DNA of 58,481 bases from Actinobacteria bacterium UBA4426 (GTDB lineage: Bacteria; Actinomycetota; Actinomycetes; S36-B12): NCBI GenBank assembly GCA_002390705.1, contig DGQA01000036.1, positions 6,376 through 64,856 on the forward strand, written 5' to 3'. A model generated the notes under the pieces. The model was not told the origin of the DNA. It searched no databases and was given only the letters and a program-made list of their open reading frames with translations. Below are positions 49,137 through 58,032 of this stretch, one piece after another. The stretch's first letter is position 1; every line of letters starts with the position of its first letter. Both the position numbers and the translations under genes were made by a program.

Positions 49137-50714
49137 ATGAGTTCACTTAGTGGGCGCGACCTCAGCGTAATTATCAAGGCGTATGACATCCGTGGCACCT
49201 ACCCAGATCAGTTAGATGAGGACTTGGCCCAAGCGGTGGGAACTGCATTTGTCGAAGTCCTCGGCGTGCGAGCTTCTGACGGGGGTGCTGGTGCAGTAGT
49301 CGTGGGCCATGACATGCGCCCATCTGGGCCATCCTTGGTTTCCTCATTTGCCCAAGGGGTTCGAGAAGCTGGCTGCGATGTCATTGAAATTGGATTGGCC
49401 AGCACAGACGGTTTGTATTTTGCATCGGGGAGTCTGAACCTGCCAGGTGCCATGTTCACAGCAAGTCATAACCCAGCGCAATACAACGGAATCAAGTTGT
49501 GTCGAGCTGGAGCGGCTCCAGTCGGTCAAGATTCGGGCTTGAGGGAAATTAGTGAACTAATTTCCCAAGGCTTAGTCAGCGCTGACACATCCCTTCTGGG
49601 CAGCGTGTCCGCCCACGACGTGCTCCCCGAATATGCCCGCTACCTGCGGGAACTTGTGCCGGTCGAGGCAGGGCGCCACCTCACGGTGGTTGTTGATGCG
49701 GGCAACGGCATGGGCGGATTTACCGCCCCGGCAGTACTGGGCACTGGGGCGGGGCTGCCGGCATTGCCGTTAACAATTATCCCGATGTATTTCGAGTTGG
49801 ACGGGAGTTTTCCCAACCACGAAGCTAATCCCATTGAACCGGCGAATCTTGTTGACCTGCAAAAAGCTGTGGTTGAGCACAATGCGGATCTTGGATTGGC
49901 CTTCGATGGAGATGCCGACCGCTGCTTTGTTATTGACCAGAATGGCGATGCCGTCACCCCCTCTGCGATCACCGCCCTGATTGCCACGCGTGAGCTAGCC
50001 CGTCATCCTGGTAGCAACGTGATTCACAACCTCATCACCTCACGAACAGTGCCCGAGGTAGTGGTCGAAAACGGCGGTACCGCTATTCGAACTCGAGTCG
50101 GACACTCATTTATCAAAGAAACTATGGCGCACACCAATGCGGTGTTCGGGGGCGAGCATTCCGGCCATTTCTATTTTCGCGATTTCTGGCGGGCTGACTC
50201 CGGCATGCTGGCGGCTCTGCATTGCATTGCGGCATTGGGGGAGACACAGCCCGGAGTAACTTTTGCAAGCCTGATGACTCCGTTTAATCGCTATGCAGCG
50301 AGTGGTGAAATCAATACACGAGTCGACAATCAAGCCGCGGTAATTGCGGCTATCACGGCGCAATACGGCCAATATGATTTGGACGAGCTTGACGGACTCA
50401 CCGTATCTGCGAATACATGGTGGTTTAACGTGCGAGCGAGCAACACTGAACCTCTATTGCGCTTGAACATCGAGGCCCGTGACGTAGCCCAGATGTGCCA
50501 ACTGCGCGATACGGTTCTTGAACTCATGCAAGGCCCCGCGACATCCACGCCGCATGGCATCGCACCGGAATTGTGGGCCGTCCTCGCCTGCCCATGCGAA
50601 GATCATGGCCCGATTGTTGGAGTACAAGATTCACCCACCCCAGAGATTAAATGTACCGTGTGTAACGCCCGATTCCCGGTGCGAGATGGCATCCCAGTCA
50701 TGATGTTCACGTGA
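49137..50714 (+). CDS. manB: Phosphomannomutase fused to a Trm112-like domain
   Basis: The first 460 residues form a phosphomannomutase/phosphoglucomutase converting mannose-6-phosphate to mannose-1-phosphate: IIKAYDIRGTYPDQL, VVVGHDMRPS, the phosphoserine loop MFTASHNPAQYNGIK, the metal loop AFDGDADRC and a sugar-binding GGEHSGHF. The C-terminal phosphate loop is unusual, reading RASNTEPLLRLN. Residues about 478-525 add a Trm112-like zinc domain: WAVLACPCEDHG, then CTVCNARFPVRDGIPVMMF with a second cysteine pair. In other Actinobacteria this small domain is usually encoded by a separate gene after manB, so the two seem fused here. TAGGTT precedes the ATG. Confidence 0.92.
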   Translation: MSSLSGRDLSVIIKAYDIRGTYPDQLDEDLAQAVGTAFVEVLGVRASDGGAGAVVVGHDMRPSGPSLVSSFAQGVREAGCDVIEIGLASTDGLYFASGSLNLPGAMFTASHNPAQYNGIKLCRAGAAPVGQDSGLREISELISQGLVSADTSLLGSVSAHDVLPEYARYLRELVPVEAGRHLTVVVDAGNGMGGFTAPAVLGTGAGLPALPLTIIPMYFELDGSFPNHEANPIEPANLVDLQKAVVEHNADLGLAFDGDADRCFVIDQNGDAVTPSAITALIATRELARHPGSNVIHNLITSRTVPEVVVENGGTAIRTRVGHSFIKETMAHTNAVFGGEHSGHFYFRDFWRADSGMLAALHCIAALGETQPGVTFASLMTPFNRYAASGEINTRVDNQAAVIAAITAQYGQYDLDELDGLTVSANTWWFNVRASNTEPLLRLNIEARDVAQMCQLRDTVLELMQGPATSTPHGIAPELWAVLACPCEDHGPIVGVQDSPTPEIKCTVCNARFPVRDGIPVMMFT

Positions 50715-50736
50715 ACGACTGAATCGAACTCGGTAT

Positions 50737-51792
50737 ATGCAAATCATTAATGGAGCACTAAAAAATTATTCTTGGGGGATCCCTAATGGGCTTGATCAGT
50801 GGATCGGGCCCACAACGTCGGAGATAGTGCAGCCACATGCCGAACTGTGGTTCGGCGTGCACCCAAATGGTGCATCAACAGTCACCGATTCGGGTGTCAC
50901 CCTCGACCAGATTCTTAACCGCGTTGACGTGCCTATTCTTGTAAAAATCTTGGCTGCGGCCAAGCCACTGTCGGTGCAGGTGCACCCGAATAGCGCATTC
51001 GCCGAAGAAGGCTTTAATACACTCAATAACACGGCCCAGTTTGCTGGAGCATTTGCTGATCCTCATGAAAAAATTGAATTGTTTTATGCGCTTACGCCTT
51101 TTACTGCCTTTTGCGGTTGGCGTCCGATTGAGCAAGTTCGGCAAGTTTTTGATGCCCTTGGAATCAAAGGACCCTTTGAGGTTTCTGTCGAAAGTGAAGT
51201 TTCCCGTCGAGCACTATTTGAATACTGCATAAATCATGAGGTTGCACCGGGCACCCTTGGAAGCATTCCTTCTGCGATTCGTGCGGCCGGTCTTTCGCAG
51301 TCAGAAATCAGCGCCTACGAGACGGTATTGTCCGACTACCCCGGCGATCAGGGCGCCTTGCTCGCAGTTTTCTTACAACCAATCTCACTGGCTCCCGGGG
51401 ACAGTGTCTATATTCCGTCTGGCGTGCCGCACAGTTACATCGCAGGGACCGGGATCGAGGTCATGACCTCATCTGACAATGTTCTGCGATTGGGGCTCAC
51501 GCCCAAACCTGTGTATCCCGAACTGGCATTGCGCGCACTTGATTTTGACGCTTCCCGGTCCCGCTCTTCGGATGCGCCATTTAGCGTGGAAGTAATCAAT
51601 GCAGACTCAGATGTGGCCGCACATGTGGAACTGCCAAGTGGTCAGTTCCGCGTCGTTTTATGCTTGGGTGGAAAAACTCAGGTCTCCAGCACCGAGCTTT
51701 CTTGTGGGCAAGCCGCGGTAATCACGGCTACTGAGCCCGCCATTTCACTTTCCACGACCGGTAGCTACGCAATCATTCGGACAGAGTTGTGA
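50737..51792 (+). CDS. manA: Mannose-6-phosphate isomerase
   Basis: This 351-residue class I enzyme interconverts fructose-6-phosphate and mannose-6-phosphate, feeding manB and manC for GDP-mannose. Zinc ligands are visible in VQVHPNSAFAEEGF (near residue 86) and in IPSGVPHSYIAG (near 227), with ELWFGVHPNG and the substrate-loop EVMTSSDNVLRLGLTPK. It starts 22 bases after manB with no clear ribosome-binding site. The SIS-domain gene often found between manB and manA in this neighbourhood is absent. The stop lies inside a 7-base repeat array. Confidence 0.93.
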   Translation: MQIINGALKNYSWGIPNGLDQWIGPTTSEIVQPHAELWFGVHPNGASTVTDSGVTLDQILNRVDVPILVKILAAAKPLSVQVHPNSAFAEEGFNTLNNTAQFAGAFADPHEKIELFYALTPFTAFCGWRPIEQVRQVFDALGIKGPFEVSVESEVSRRALFEYCINHEVAPGTLGSIPSAIRAAGLSQSEISAYETVLSDYPGDQGALLAVFLQPISLAPGDSVYIPSGVPHSYIAGTGIEVMTSSDNVLRLGLTPKPVYPELALRALDFDASRSRSSDAPFSVEVINADSDVAAHVELPSGQFRVVLCLGGKTQVSSTELSCGQAAVITATEPAISLSTTGSYAIIRTEL

Positions 51793-51832
51793 GTTGTGAG
51801 TTGTGAGCACTGAGCACTGAGTACGGAGTGTG
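51784..51832. repeat. Seven-unit 7-bp repeat across the manA stop
   Basis: Units in order are GAGTTGT three times (51784-51804), GAGCACT twice (51805-51818), then GAGTACG and GAGTGTG as diverged copies. The array begins in the last manA codons and supplies the TGA at 51790-51792. Confidence 0.8.
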
Positions 51833-52248
51833 AAATACATTTTTGTGACCAGCTCTAGACCGAGGCCGCCGCTCCGATTCGCAAGACCCCGAGTTAGGTA
51901 TCGACCACTTCGATGCGAAATCTAGTTCGGATTTGTCCCGGGCCGGGGACTGACCCGCCCTCTGATGTGGAGCCGTATCGGCCCCGGGCTTGTGCCCACA
52001 CGCCGGGATTTTGGTGGGGTTCACCACACTGAGTGAACTAAATCACACGTATTTCGCAATTCATTCCCAACCGGTGGGGTGCGCCAACATGCATCAGGGT
52101 AGAACTCTGGCATACTTAGGTTCACCACGCAGCCGGAGCCCTGGAAATTGTTGTGGAAAACCAGTTAATTGCTTCCTGACGTCTGTGCTGCCTGCTCGCA
52201 TGCAGCGGGTGCGGGAAGCATCCACAAACACACACACGAGGAGTTTCA
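51793..52248. other. Long intergenic region upstream of the adenosylhomocysteinase gene
   Basis: This 456-base region contains no gene that I recognise. It begins with most of the 7-bp repeat array. A hairpin-forming GTTCAC-CACACTGA-GTGAAC lies at 52019-52038. Around 52115-52125 TGGCATACT could serve as an extended -10 element for the downstream gene, leaving a leader of over 100 bases. The leader was compared by eye with the SAH riboswitch and no match was seen. Confidence 0.35.
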
Positions 52249-53736
52249 ATGGCGAACGCCACGACTGATTCACACACAGGAAGCCCATTCACGGCTGATG
52301 GCACACCAGATTTCAAGGTAGCAGATTTGAGTCTTGCTGATTTCGGTAGAGACGAAATTCGGCTGGCTGAGCATGAGATGCCAGGTCTGATGGCGATGCG
52401 CAAGCAGTTCGGTGTCACCAAGCCACTGACCGGCGCACGGATTACCGGGTCGATTCATATGACGGTGCAGACCGCAGTGTTGGTCGAAACTTTGGTCGTA
52501 TTAGGCGCTGAAGTTCGTTGGGCTTCTTGCAATATTTTCTCCACGCAAGATCATGCGGCTGCCGCGACCGTTGTTGGCCCAACTGGCACCGTTGACAATC
52601 CCACCGGAGTTCCGGTATTCGCATGGAAGGGCGAGACCCTTCCTGAATACTGGTGGTGCACCGAGCAGATCCTCATGTGGCCAGACGGCAAAGGTCCGAA
52701 CATGATTCTTGACGACGGCGGAGACGCCACTCTTCTGGTGCACAAGGGCAAAGAGTTTGAAGCGGCTGGAGTTGTCCCAAGGCCCGATGCAGATACGTCA
52801 GAGGAGTACACGGTCGTGCTGGAAACACTCGCACGGACTTTGACCGAAGATTCACAGCGATGGACGAACATCGCAGCGGGCATTATTGGAGTCACGGAAG
52901 AAACCACCACGGGTGTGCACCGGTTGTACGAAATGCTTCGCGAGGGTTCGCTGCTTTTCCCGGCCATCAACGTCAACGATTCGGTTACCAAGAGCAAGTT
53001 TGACAACAAGTACGGCTGCCGCCATTCGTTGGTTGACGGAATCAACCGCGCAACCGACACATTGATTGGTGGCAAGGTTGCAGTTCTTGCGGGCTACGGC
53101 GATGTGGGTAAGGGCTCAGCGGATTCACTTCGTGGCCAAGGTGCTCGTGTCATTATCACTGAAGTCGATCCAATTTGTGCATTGCAGGCGGCAATGGACG
53201 GTTACCAGGTCGCTCGCATGGAAGATGTAGTTGGGGAAGCCGACATTTTTATCACGGCCACCGGCTGCTATGACGTCATCACCGCCGATCACATGTCCAA
53301 GATGAAGCATCAGGCGATCGTCGGAAACATTGGCCACTTTGACAATGAGATTGACCTCGTGGGACTGACCAAGACACCAGGAATCACACGAAAGACAATC
53401 AAGCCCCAAGTTGACGAGTGGACTTTCGCTGATGGTCATTCGATCATCATGCTCTCCGAAGGCCGGTTGTTGAACCTAGGAAATGCCACAGGACATCCGT
53501 CTTTCGTTATGAGCACATCATTCACCAACCAGGTGCTTGCGCAGATCGAGTTATTCTCGAAGAGTGATGAATACGAACTTGGGGTTCACGTCTTGCCCAA
53601 GCACCTTGATGAAATGGTCGCTCGACTGCACATCGATGCACTAGGTGTGCAGTTAACCGAGCTGTCAAAGCCACAGGCCGAGTATCTCGGTCTTGATGTT
53701 GCGGGACCGTACAAGCCGGAGCTGTATCGCTACTAA
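52249..53736 (+). CDS. ahcY: S-adenosylhomocysteine hydrolase
   Basis: This 495-residue enzyme reversibly splits S-adenosylhomocysteine into adenosine and homocysteine, relieving product inhibition of methyltransferases. Signatures are RITGSIHMTVQTAVLVETL over two blocks, SCNIFSTQDHAAAA, NVNDSVTKSKFDNKYG, and the NAD-binding GYGDVGKGSADSLRGQGARV, ending with the C-terminal GPYKPELYRY tyrosine end. A bacterial/plant-type insertion is present around residue 150, giving the longer form. Strong ACGAGGAG precedes the ATG. Released adenosine can be handled by the adenosine deaminase at 3183-4313. Confidence 0.97.
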   Translation: MANATTDSHTGSPFTADGTPDFKVADLSLADFGRDEIRLAEHEMPGLMAMRKQFGVTKPLTGARITGSIHMTVQTAVLVETLVVLGAEVRWASCNIFSTQDHAAAATVVGPTGTVDNPTGVPVFAWKGETLPEYWWCTEQILMWPDGKGPNMILDDGGDATLLVHKGKEFEAAGVVPRPDADTSEEYTVVLETLARTLTEDSQRWTNIAAGIIGVTEETTTGVHRLYEMLREGSLLFPAINVNDSVTKSKFDNKYGCRHSLVDGINRATDTLIGGKVAVLAGYGDVGKGSADSLRGQGARVIITEVDPICALQAAMDGYQVARMEDVVGEADIFITATGCYDVITADHMSKMKHQAIVGNIGHFDNEIDLVGLTKTPGITRKTIKPQVDEWTFADGHSIIMLSEGRLLNLGNATGHPSFVMSTSFTNQVLAQIELFSKSDEYELGVHVLPKHLDEMVARLHIDALGVQLTELSKPQAEYLGLDVAGPYKPELYRY

Positions 53737-53777
53737 TAGCTGAGGGTAAGTAATGGCAACTTAACCATTTGTGCCTC

Positions 53778-53826
53778 AAGGTGGGGTGGGTGTTCCTCTG
53801 GGATTCCCACCCCACCTTTATTTGTG
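53778..53826 (+). terminator. Rho-independent terminator of ahcY
   Basis: AAGGTGGGGTGGG (53778-53790) pairs perfectly with CCCACCCCACCTT (53806-53818), giving a 13-bp stem with a 15-base loop followed by a T-rich tract. It is the strongest terminator in the window and separates ahcY from mtrA. Confidence 0.85.
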
Positions 53827-53865
53827 TTGACGCGGGCTTGTGGGCAAAAGGACAGAGTGACACCA

Positions 53866-53871
53866 TAGGGT
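53866..53871 (+). promoter_or_regulatory. Leaderless-type -10 element for mtrA
   Basis: TAGGGT at -13 to -8 from the ATG at 53879. Two earlier in-frame starts (53870, 53873) would lie on or right beside it. Confidence 0.5.
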
Positions 53872-53878
53872 GATGGAT

Positions 53879-54589
53879 ATGACAAAGGTTGGCGCGCGCG
53901 TCGATGGTGGAGCCCGTGGCCGAGTTTTGGTGGTTGATGACGACCTTGCACTGGCCGAGATGCTCGGCATCGTCCTCCGGGGGGAGGGTTTCGAGCCGGT
54001 TTTTTGTCCTGATGGCTCTGATGCCTTGCGCGTATTTCGAGAGAGTCGACCGGACATCGTCTTACTTGATCTGATGTTGCCTGGCAAAGATGGTGTGGAC
54101 GTGTGTCGATTAATTCGCGCCGAGTCGGGCACCCCGATCGTGATGTTAACAGCGAAAAGTGACACGGTCGACGTGGTGGTGGGGTTGGAAGCCGGTGCTG
54201 ATGACTACATCGTCAAACCATTTAAGCCAAAGGAATTAGTGGCTCGAGTGCGCGCGCGAATGCGTCGAAGTGAAGATTCGGCCCCAGCAGAGCTGCGCAT
54301 CGCAGACTTGATAATTGATGTAGCCGGACATTCCGTTCGTCGAGGCGAGCTAAACCTCTCGTTGACCCCTTTGGAATTCGATCTGTTGTTGTGCTTGGCA
54401 CGCAAACCGGGTCAAGTGTTCACGCGCGAGGCGCTCCTTGAAGAGGTGTGGGGATATCGTCATTCAGCTGACACACGACTCGTCAACGTTCATGTGCAAC
54501 GGCTGCGCGCCAAGATTGAACACGATCCTGAACGACCAAACATCGTCTTGACTGTTCGCGGCGTGGGCTACAAAGCTGGCCCACTTTAG
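53879..54589 (+). CDS. mtrA: Response regulator MtrA
   Basis: This 236-residue OmpR-type regulator controls cell division, wall turnover and chromosome replication genes in Actinobacteria. The receiver domain has VLVVDDDLALAEMLGIVL, the phosphorylated Asp in VLLDLMLPG (about residue 64), MLTAKSD and DDYIVKPFKPKELVARVR. The C-terminal winged helix includes LTPLEFDLLLCL and WGYRHSADTRLVNVHVQRLR, matching MtrA closely. Start was placed at 53879 on the basis of the -10 element; GTG 53870 would add three residues. mtrB and lpqB follow in the same direction. Confidence 0.95.
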   Translation: MTKVGARVDGGARGRVLVVDDDLALAEMLGIVLRGEGFEPVFCPDGSDALRVFRESRPDIVLLDLMLPGKDGVDVCRLIRAESGTPIVMLTAKSDTVDVVVGLEAGADDYIVKPFKPKELVARVRARMRRSEDSAPAELRIADLIIDVAGHSVRRGELNLSLTPLEFDLLLCLARKPGQVFTREALLEEVWGYRHSADTRLVNVHVQRLRAKIEHDPERPNIVLTVRGVGYKAGPL

Positions 54590-54604
54590 GGTGATTTCAC
54601 CATT

Positions 54605-56293
54605 GTGAAAATTCTTCGTTTCATTTCGACGCCATTTCGCATGGGGAGGCGTGTGTGGCGACGCTCATTGCTTTTTCGGGTAACAACTTCTACGTTACTG
54701 CTCAGTGCGCTCGTCGTGACAGTTCTCGGTTTTTCGCTCTTGTCTCGCGTCACGACGGGGCTTTTAGAGTCAAAAGACCGCTCGGCGATTAGTGAGGCGT
54801 CTGCTGGCTTGGGGGAGGCCCAACGGTTACTCGATGCTGCAAATACGGGTCCGGCGACGCCTTCAGCCTCGCGATTGGTGGACAGTGTCATCGCAACACT
54901 GGGTGCCCGCTCCGGTTCACCATCGGCATTTGATGTCCTGTTGCTCTCCTCTGATGCTAATACGGATGCACCTGAGCGTGGAACAAACTTAGTTGCGGTG
55001 TCGAGCATCCCCGAGGGATTGCGCGAGTCAATTCAGCAGACGAAACGTCAATCATGGACGTATGCGTCAATTGTTTTTCTTGATGGAAGATCGACGCCTG
55101 GACTGATCGTTGGCGCGCCTTTGTTGGTGCCGACAGTGGGCCCTTACGAACTGTATTACCTTTTCAACCTCGATCAGGAGCAGGAAACCCTTGATTTGGT
55201 TTCCGGTGCCGTGGTCGGGACGGGAATTATTCTGGTTATTTTGGTTGCCGTGTTGACGCTGCTTGTCACTCGCCAAGTAGTGGTCCCGGTGCGCGAAGCG
55301 GCACGAATCGCCAGACGCTTTTCATCAGGGAAACTGAACGAGCGCATGCAAGTGAAGAAGGAAGACGACTTGGCGCAACTTGCTACATCATTTAATGAAA
55401 TGGCTCAAAACTTGGCAATGCAAATCCGCCAGCTAGAAGAACTCTCACTTTTACAACAACGATTCGTATCTGATGTTTCCCACGAGTTGCGAACTCCGTT
55501 AACTACAATCCGTATGGCCGCAGACGTCATGTATGAAGATCGCGGCTCATTTGACATGTCAACTGCCCGGTCTGTTGAGTTACTGCAGGAGCAACTTGAT
55601 CGCTTCGAGTCGTTGTTGGTTGACCTTTTGGAGATCTCACGGTTTGACGCTGGGGCGGCTGTTCTTGACACTGACCGCACGGATTTGGTTCCCATGATTG
55701 AACGAATTATCCACGCAACAGAGCCACTTGCGCGGCGCAACGACGTGAAGGTGCGCTTCGCAGCGTATGAGCGTCCGACTTATGTTGAGTGCGACCCGCG
55801 CCGGATTGATCGAGTTATCCGAAATTTGGTGGACAATGCAATAGAACATGCCAATGGAACTGGCGTGGTAATTGAACTTGCTGGTGACCCGAGTGCAGTA
55901 GCGGTCGCTGTTCGTGATTTTGGAGTGGGTTTAATGCCAGGTGAGGCGAGCCTGGCGTTTAGCCGGTTTTGGAGGGCCGACAAAGCGCGAGCCCGCACGA
56001 CTGGAGGTACCGGGCTGGGTCTTGCCATTGCATTGGAGGACACGCGACTGCACGGTGGCTGGCTTGAGGCGGCAGGTGAGCCCGGGCAAGGCTCTTGTTT
56101 CCGATTGACCCTGCCGAGGATCACCGGTGCGAGTTTCACCGCATCACCCTTGCCTCTGGAGGAAGGCTTTAGCCGCGCTGTTGAGCCCGGAGTGACCGAG
56201 CAATTCAAGGATCAATCCCGGACTGAAACTGGCCCGGGGACTAGGGAAAGGGACCCACTAGACACGGCTCCTTGGCGAAGGGGTGCACCATGA
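54605..56293 (+). CDS. mtrB: Sensor histidine kinase MtrB
   Basis: This 562-residue kinase partners MtrA. It has two membrane helices (about residues 27-49 and 196-222) around an extracellular sensor loop, then a HAMP domain, and a HisKA domain with FVSDVSHELRTPLTTI, phospho-acceptor His about 293. The ATP-binding domain shows LVDNAIEHANGTGV (N-box), DFGVGLMPGE (G1) and GGTGLGLAIAL (G2). The GTG start lies 16 bases after mtrA. Its stop overlaps the lpqB ATG by 4 bases, so the three form one operon. Confidence 0.95.
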   Translation: MKILRFISTPFRMGRRVWRRSLLFRVTTSTLLLSALVVTVLGFSLLSRVTTGLLESKDRSAISEASAGLGEAQRLLDAANTGPATPSASRLVDSVIATLGARSGSPSAFDVLLLSSDANTDAPERGTNLVAVSSIPEGLRESIQQTKRQSWTYASIVFLDGRSTPGLIVGAPLLVPTVGPYELYYLFNLDQEQETLDLVSGAVVGTGIILVILVAVLTLLVTRQVVVPVREAARIARRFSSGKLNERMQVKKEDDLAQLATSFNEMAQNLAMQIRQLEELSLLQQRFVSDVSHELRTPLTTIRMAADVMYEDRGSFDMSTARSVELLQEQLDRFESLLVDLLEISRFDAGAAVLDTDRTDLVPMIERIIHATEPLARRNDVKVRFAAYERPTYVECDPRRIDRVIRNLVDNAIEHANGTGVVIELAGDPSAVAVAVRDFGVGLMPGEASLAFSRFWRADKARARTTGGTGLGLAIALEDTRLHGGWLEAAGEPGQGSCFRLTLPRITGASFTASPLPLEEGFSRAVEPGVTEQFKDQSRTETGPGTRERDPLDTAPWRRGAP

Positions 56294-58011
56294 TACGTAC
56301 GGGTTTCCTGATGATTGTGGTCAGCGTCCTATTAGCCGGATGTGGTGTTGGTTCAGGATCATATGTCGCTCAAGTGCCAACCGATGGTCCGATTGAGCAA
56401 GGACAACTGGTTGCTAATACCAGCGCGGATCAATTCATCCGAGTGATCGCCCGCCCACCCCGAGCGGGTATGACTCCCACCGAGATAGTTCAAGGTTTTC
56501 TGGAATCTTCAGCATCATTTGATAATGATCATGCGGTAGCCAGGAGTTATCTCACCCCAGAAGCATCCGCCGCCTGGGATCCAAGTTCAGGTGTCAGTGT
56601 GTATGACGGTGTTCCGGCGTTAGTTGAAGCTGGTGCAGCCGTCCTATTCAGCGCGACCTTGAACGGGCGCATTTCTGATATCGGGCGTTACACGGTTGAG
56701 GATCCGGGAGCAGAGTTACAACGAAGTTTTTTCCTCACCCAACGTGAAGGCGAATGGCGGCTTCGGCTGGCGCCTTCTGGCCTTTTGCTCTCCAACTTTG
56801 ACGTGAATCGTGCCTATCGAAATTATTCGGTGTATTTCTTTAATCCCAGCTTCCAGATTTTGGTTCCTGACGCCCGGTTGATCCCGGTAATTGGTCCGGC
56901 GCTGGGGACTACCTTGATTCAAAGATTGATTGAAGGCCCCAACGACTGGTTGCGGCCGGCTGTGCGAACTGGGTTCCCGGGGGGTGTCACATTGGCGGTT
57001 GACGCGGTTCCTATTGAAAATGGAATCGCCAGAGTCAATCTCAACGCGAGCGTTGCCTTAGCCAATGACGCAGCTCGGGTCGCTTTGTCGCAACAGATCG
57101 TATGGACGTTGCGGCAAATTCCCAAAGTCCAATTCGTGGACATAGCGGTGAACGGAGCACCACTGAGTGTGCCCGGAACCAGCTCACCCCAATCGCGGGA
57201 TTCTTGGCCAGATGTTGATCCGGGTGGGCTTGCCAGAGGGTCTGTTGGTTATGCAGCAACGGGTAGCGGTGTGGTGCGGTTGACTGCTAACGGAAACTTT
57301 GCGGTGGCAGGTGGATTCGGTGTAGACGACGCAGGCCTCAGCAAATTGGCAGTGTCGGCCGATAGTAGGAGAGTGATTGCGGCAACAACTACCGGAGACC
57401 TTTACTGGGGCGACCTCCGTATTGGGGCTGTGCCACAACCGCTCCTAGCAGGTACCGAAGCCCAATCAATTGCTTTTGATGGCCGAACCAATGCGTGGAT
57501 TGTCAATGAAATAGGCGTGGCACAAACCCTTTTGTCCAACGGTGAATCTTTCGACATTGAAATTGACGGACTAGAAACGGGAGCCTTCGTGCAGTCCGTA
57601 GTGCCTTCTCGAGATGGCACCCGTGCTGCGCTGATTGTGTCCACTGAGACTGGATCGGTGCTTCTCATTGCGCGAGTGGACCGACCTTCACCCGCGAATG
57701 CCACGCAAATTCGACTGGAAAAGCCAATTCGAGTGGAGTCCAAACTCAGTGTCGTTACCGGATTGGCCTGGTCGAGTGCAAATACGATCGCGCTGATCGG
57801 CAGCGAAACGGCCGGAACTTTACAAATCTACGAAATCAATCTTGGCCGTGGAGACATCCAAGCCCAAGGTTCCCCCACCGACCCCGTATCAATTGCGGCA
57901 GCACCGGGACTTGCAACCCTAGTGACATCAGCGGATGGCTCGATATATGAAAACTCGACCGGCACTTGGATTGGGCGGATTTCGGGTACTGCCTCGACTT
58001 ACCCTGGCTAA
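56290..58011 (+). CDS. lpqB: Lipoprotein LpqB
   Basis: This 573-residue lipoprotein interacts with the extracellular part of MtrB and tunes MtrA signalling in mycobacteria. The lipobox VLLAGCGVGSG places the lipidated Cys at residue 18. A GerMN-like domain spans about 175-295 (LIQRLIEGPNDWLRPAVRTGFP over the helix, then AVDAVPIENGIARVNLNASV), and the C-terminal half is a beta-propeller. I chose the ATG at 56290, which overlaps the mtrB stop; an earlier in-frame start adds a non-signal segment. It ends 21 bases from the convergent comFC-like gene. Confidence 0.93.
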   Translation: MIRTGFLMIVVSVLLAGCGVGSGSYVAQVPTDGPIEQGQLVANTSADQFIRVIARPPRAGMTPTEIVQGFLESSASFDNDHAVARSYLTPEASAAWDPSSGVSVYDGVPALVEAGAAVLFSATLNGRISDIGRYTVEDPGAELQRSFFLTQREGEWRLRLAPSGLLLSNFDVNRAYRNYSVYFFNPSFQILVPDARLIPVIGPALGTTLIQRLIEGPNDWLRPAVRTGFPGGVTLAVDAVPIENGIARVNLNASVALANDAARVALSQQIVWTLRQIPKVQFVDIAVNGAPLSVPGTSSPQSRDSWPDVDPGGLARGSVGYAATGSGVVRLTANGNFAVAGGFGVDDAGLSKLAVSADSRRVIAATTTGDLYWGDLRIGAVPQPLLAGTEAQSIAFDGRTNAWIVNEIGVAQTLLSNGESFDIEIDGLETGAFVQSVVPSRDGTRAALIVSTETGSVLLIARVDRPSPANATQIRLEKPIRVESKLSVVTGLAWSSANTIALIGSETAGTLQIYEINLGRGDIQAQGSPTDPVSIAAAPGLATLVTSADGSIYENSTGTWIGRISGTASTYPG

Positions 58012-58032
58012 ATGTGAGGTGTTCCTGATGGC

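Noticed and set aside
52100..52248. SAH riboswitch in the ahcY leader
   Set aside because: The usual paired segments with GAGGAGCG-type cores were not found by eye; only an ordinary ribosome-binding site is near the start.
51990..52268. A 92-codon frame overlapping the ahcY start
   Set aside because: It has low-complexity Arg/Ser composition, no ribosome-binding site and overlaps a certain gene start.
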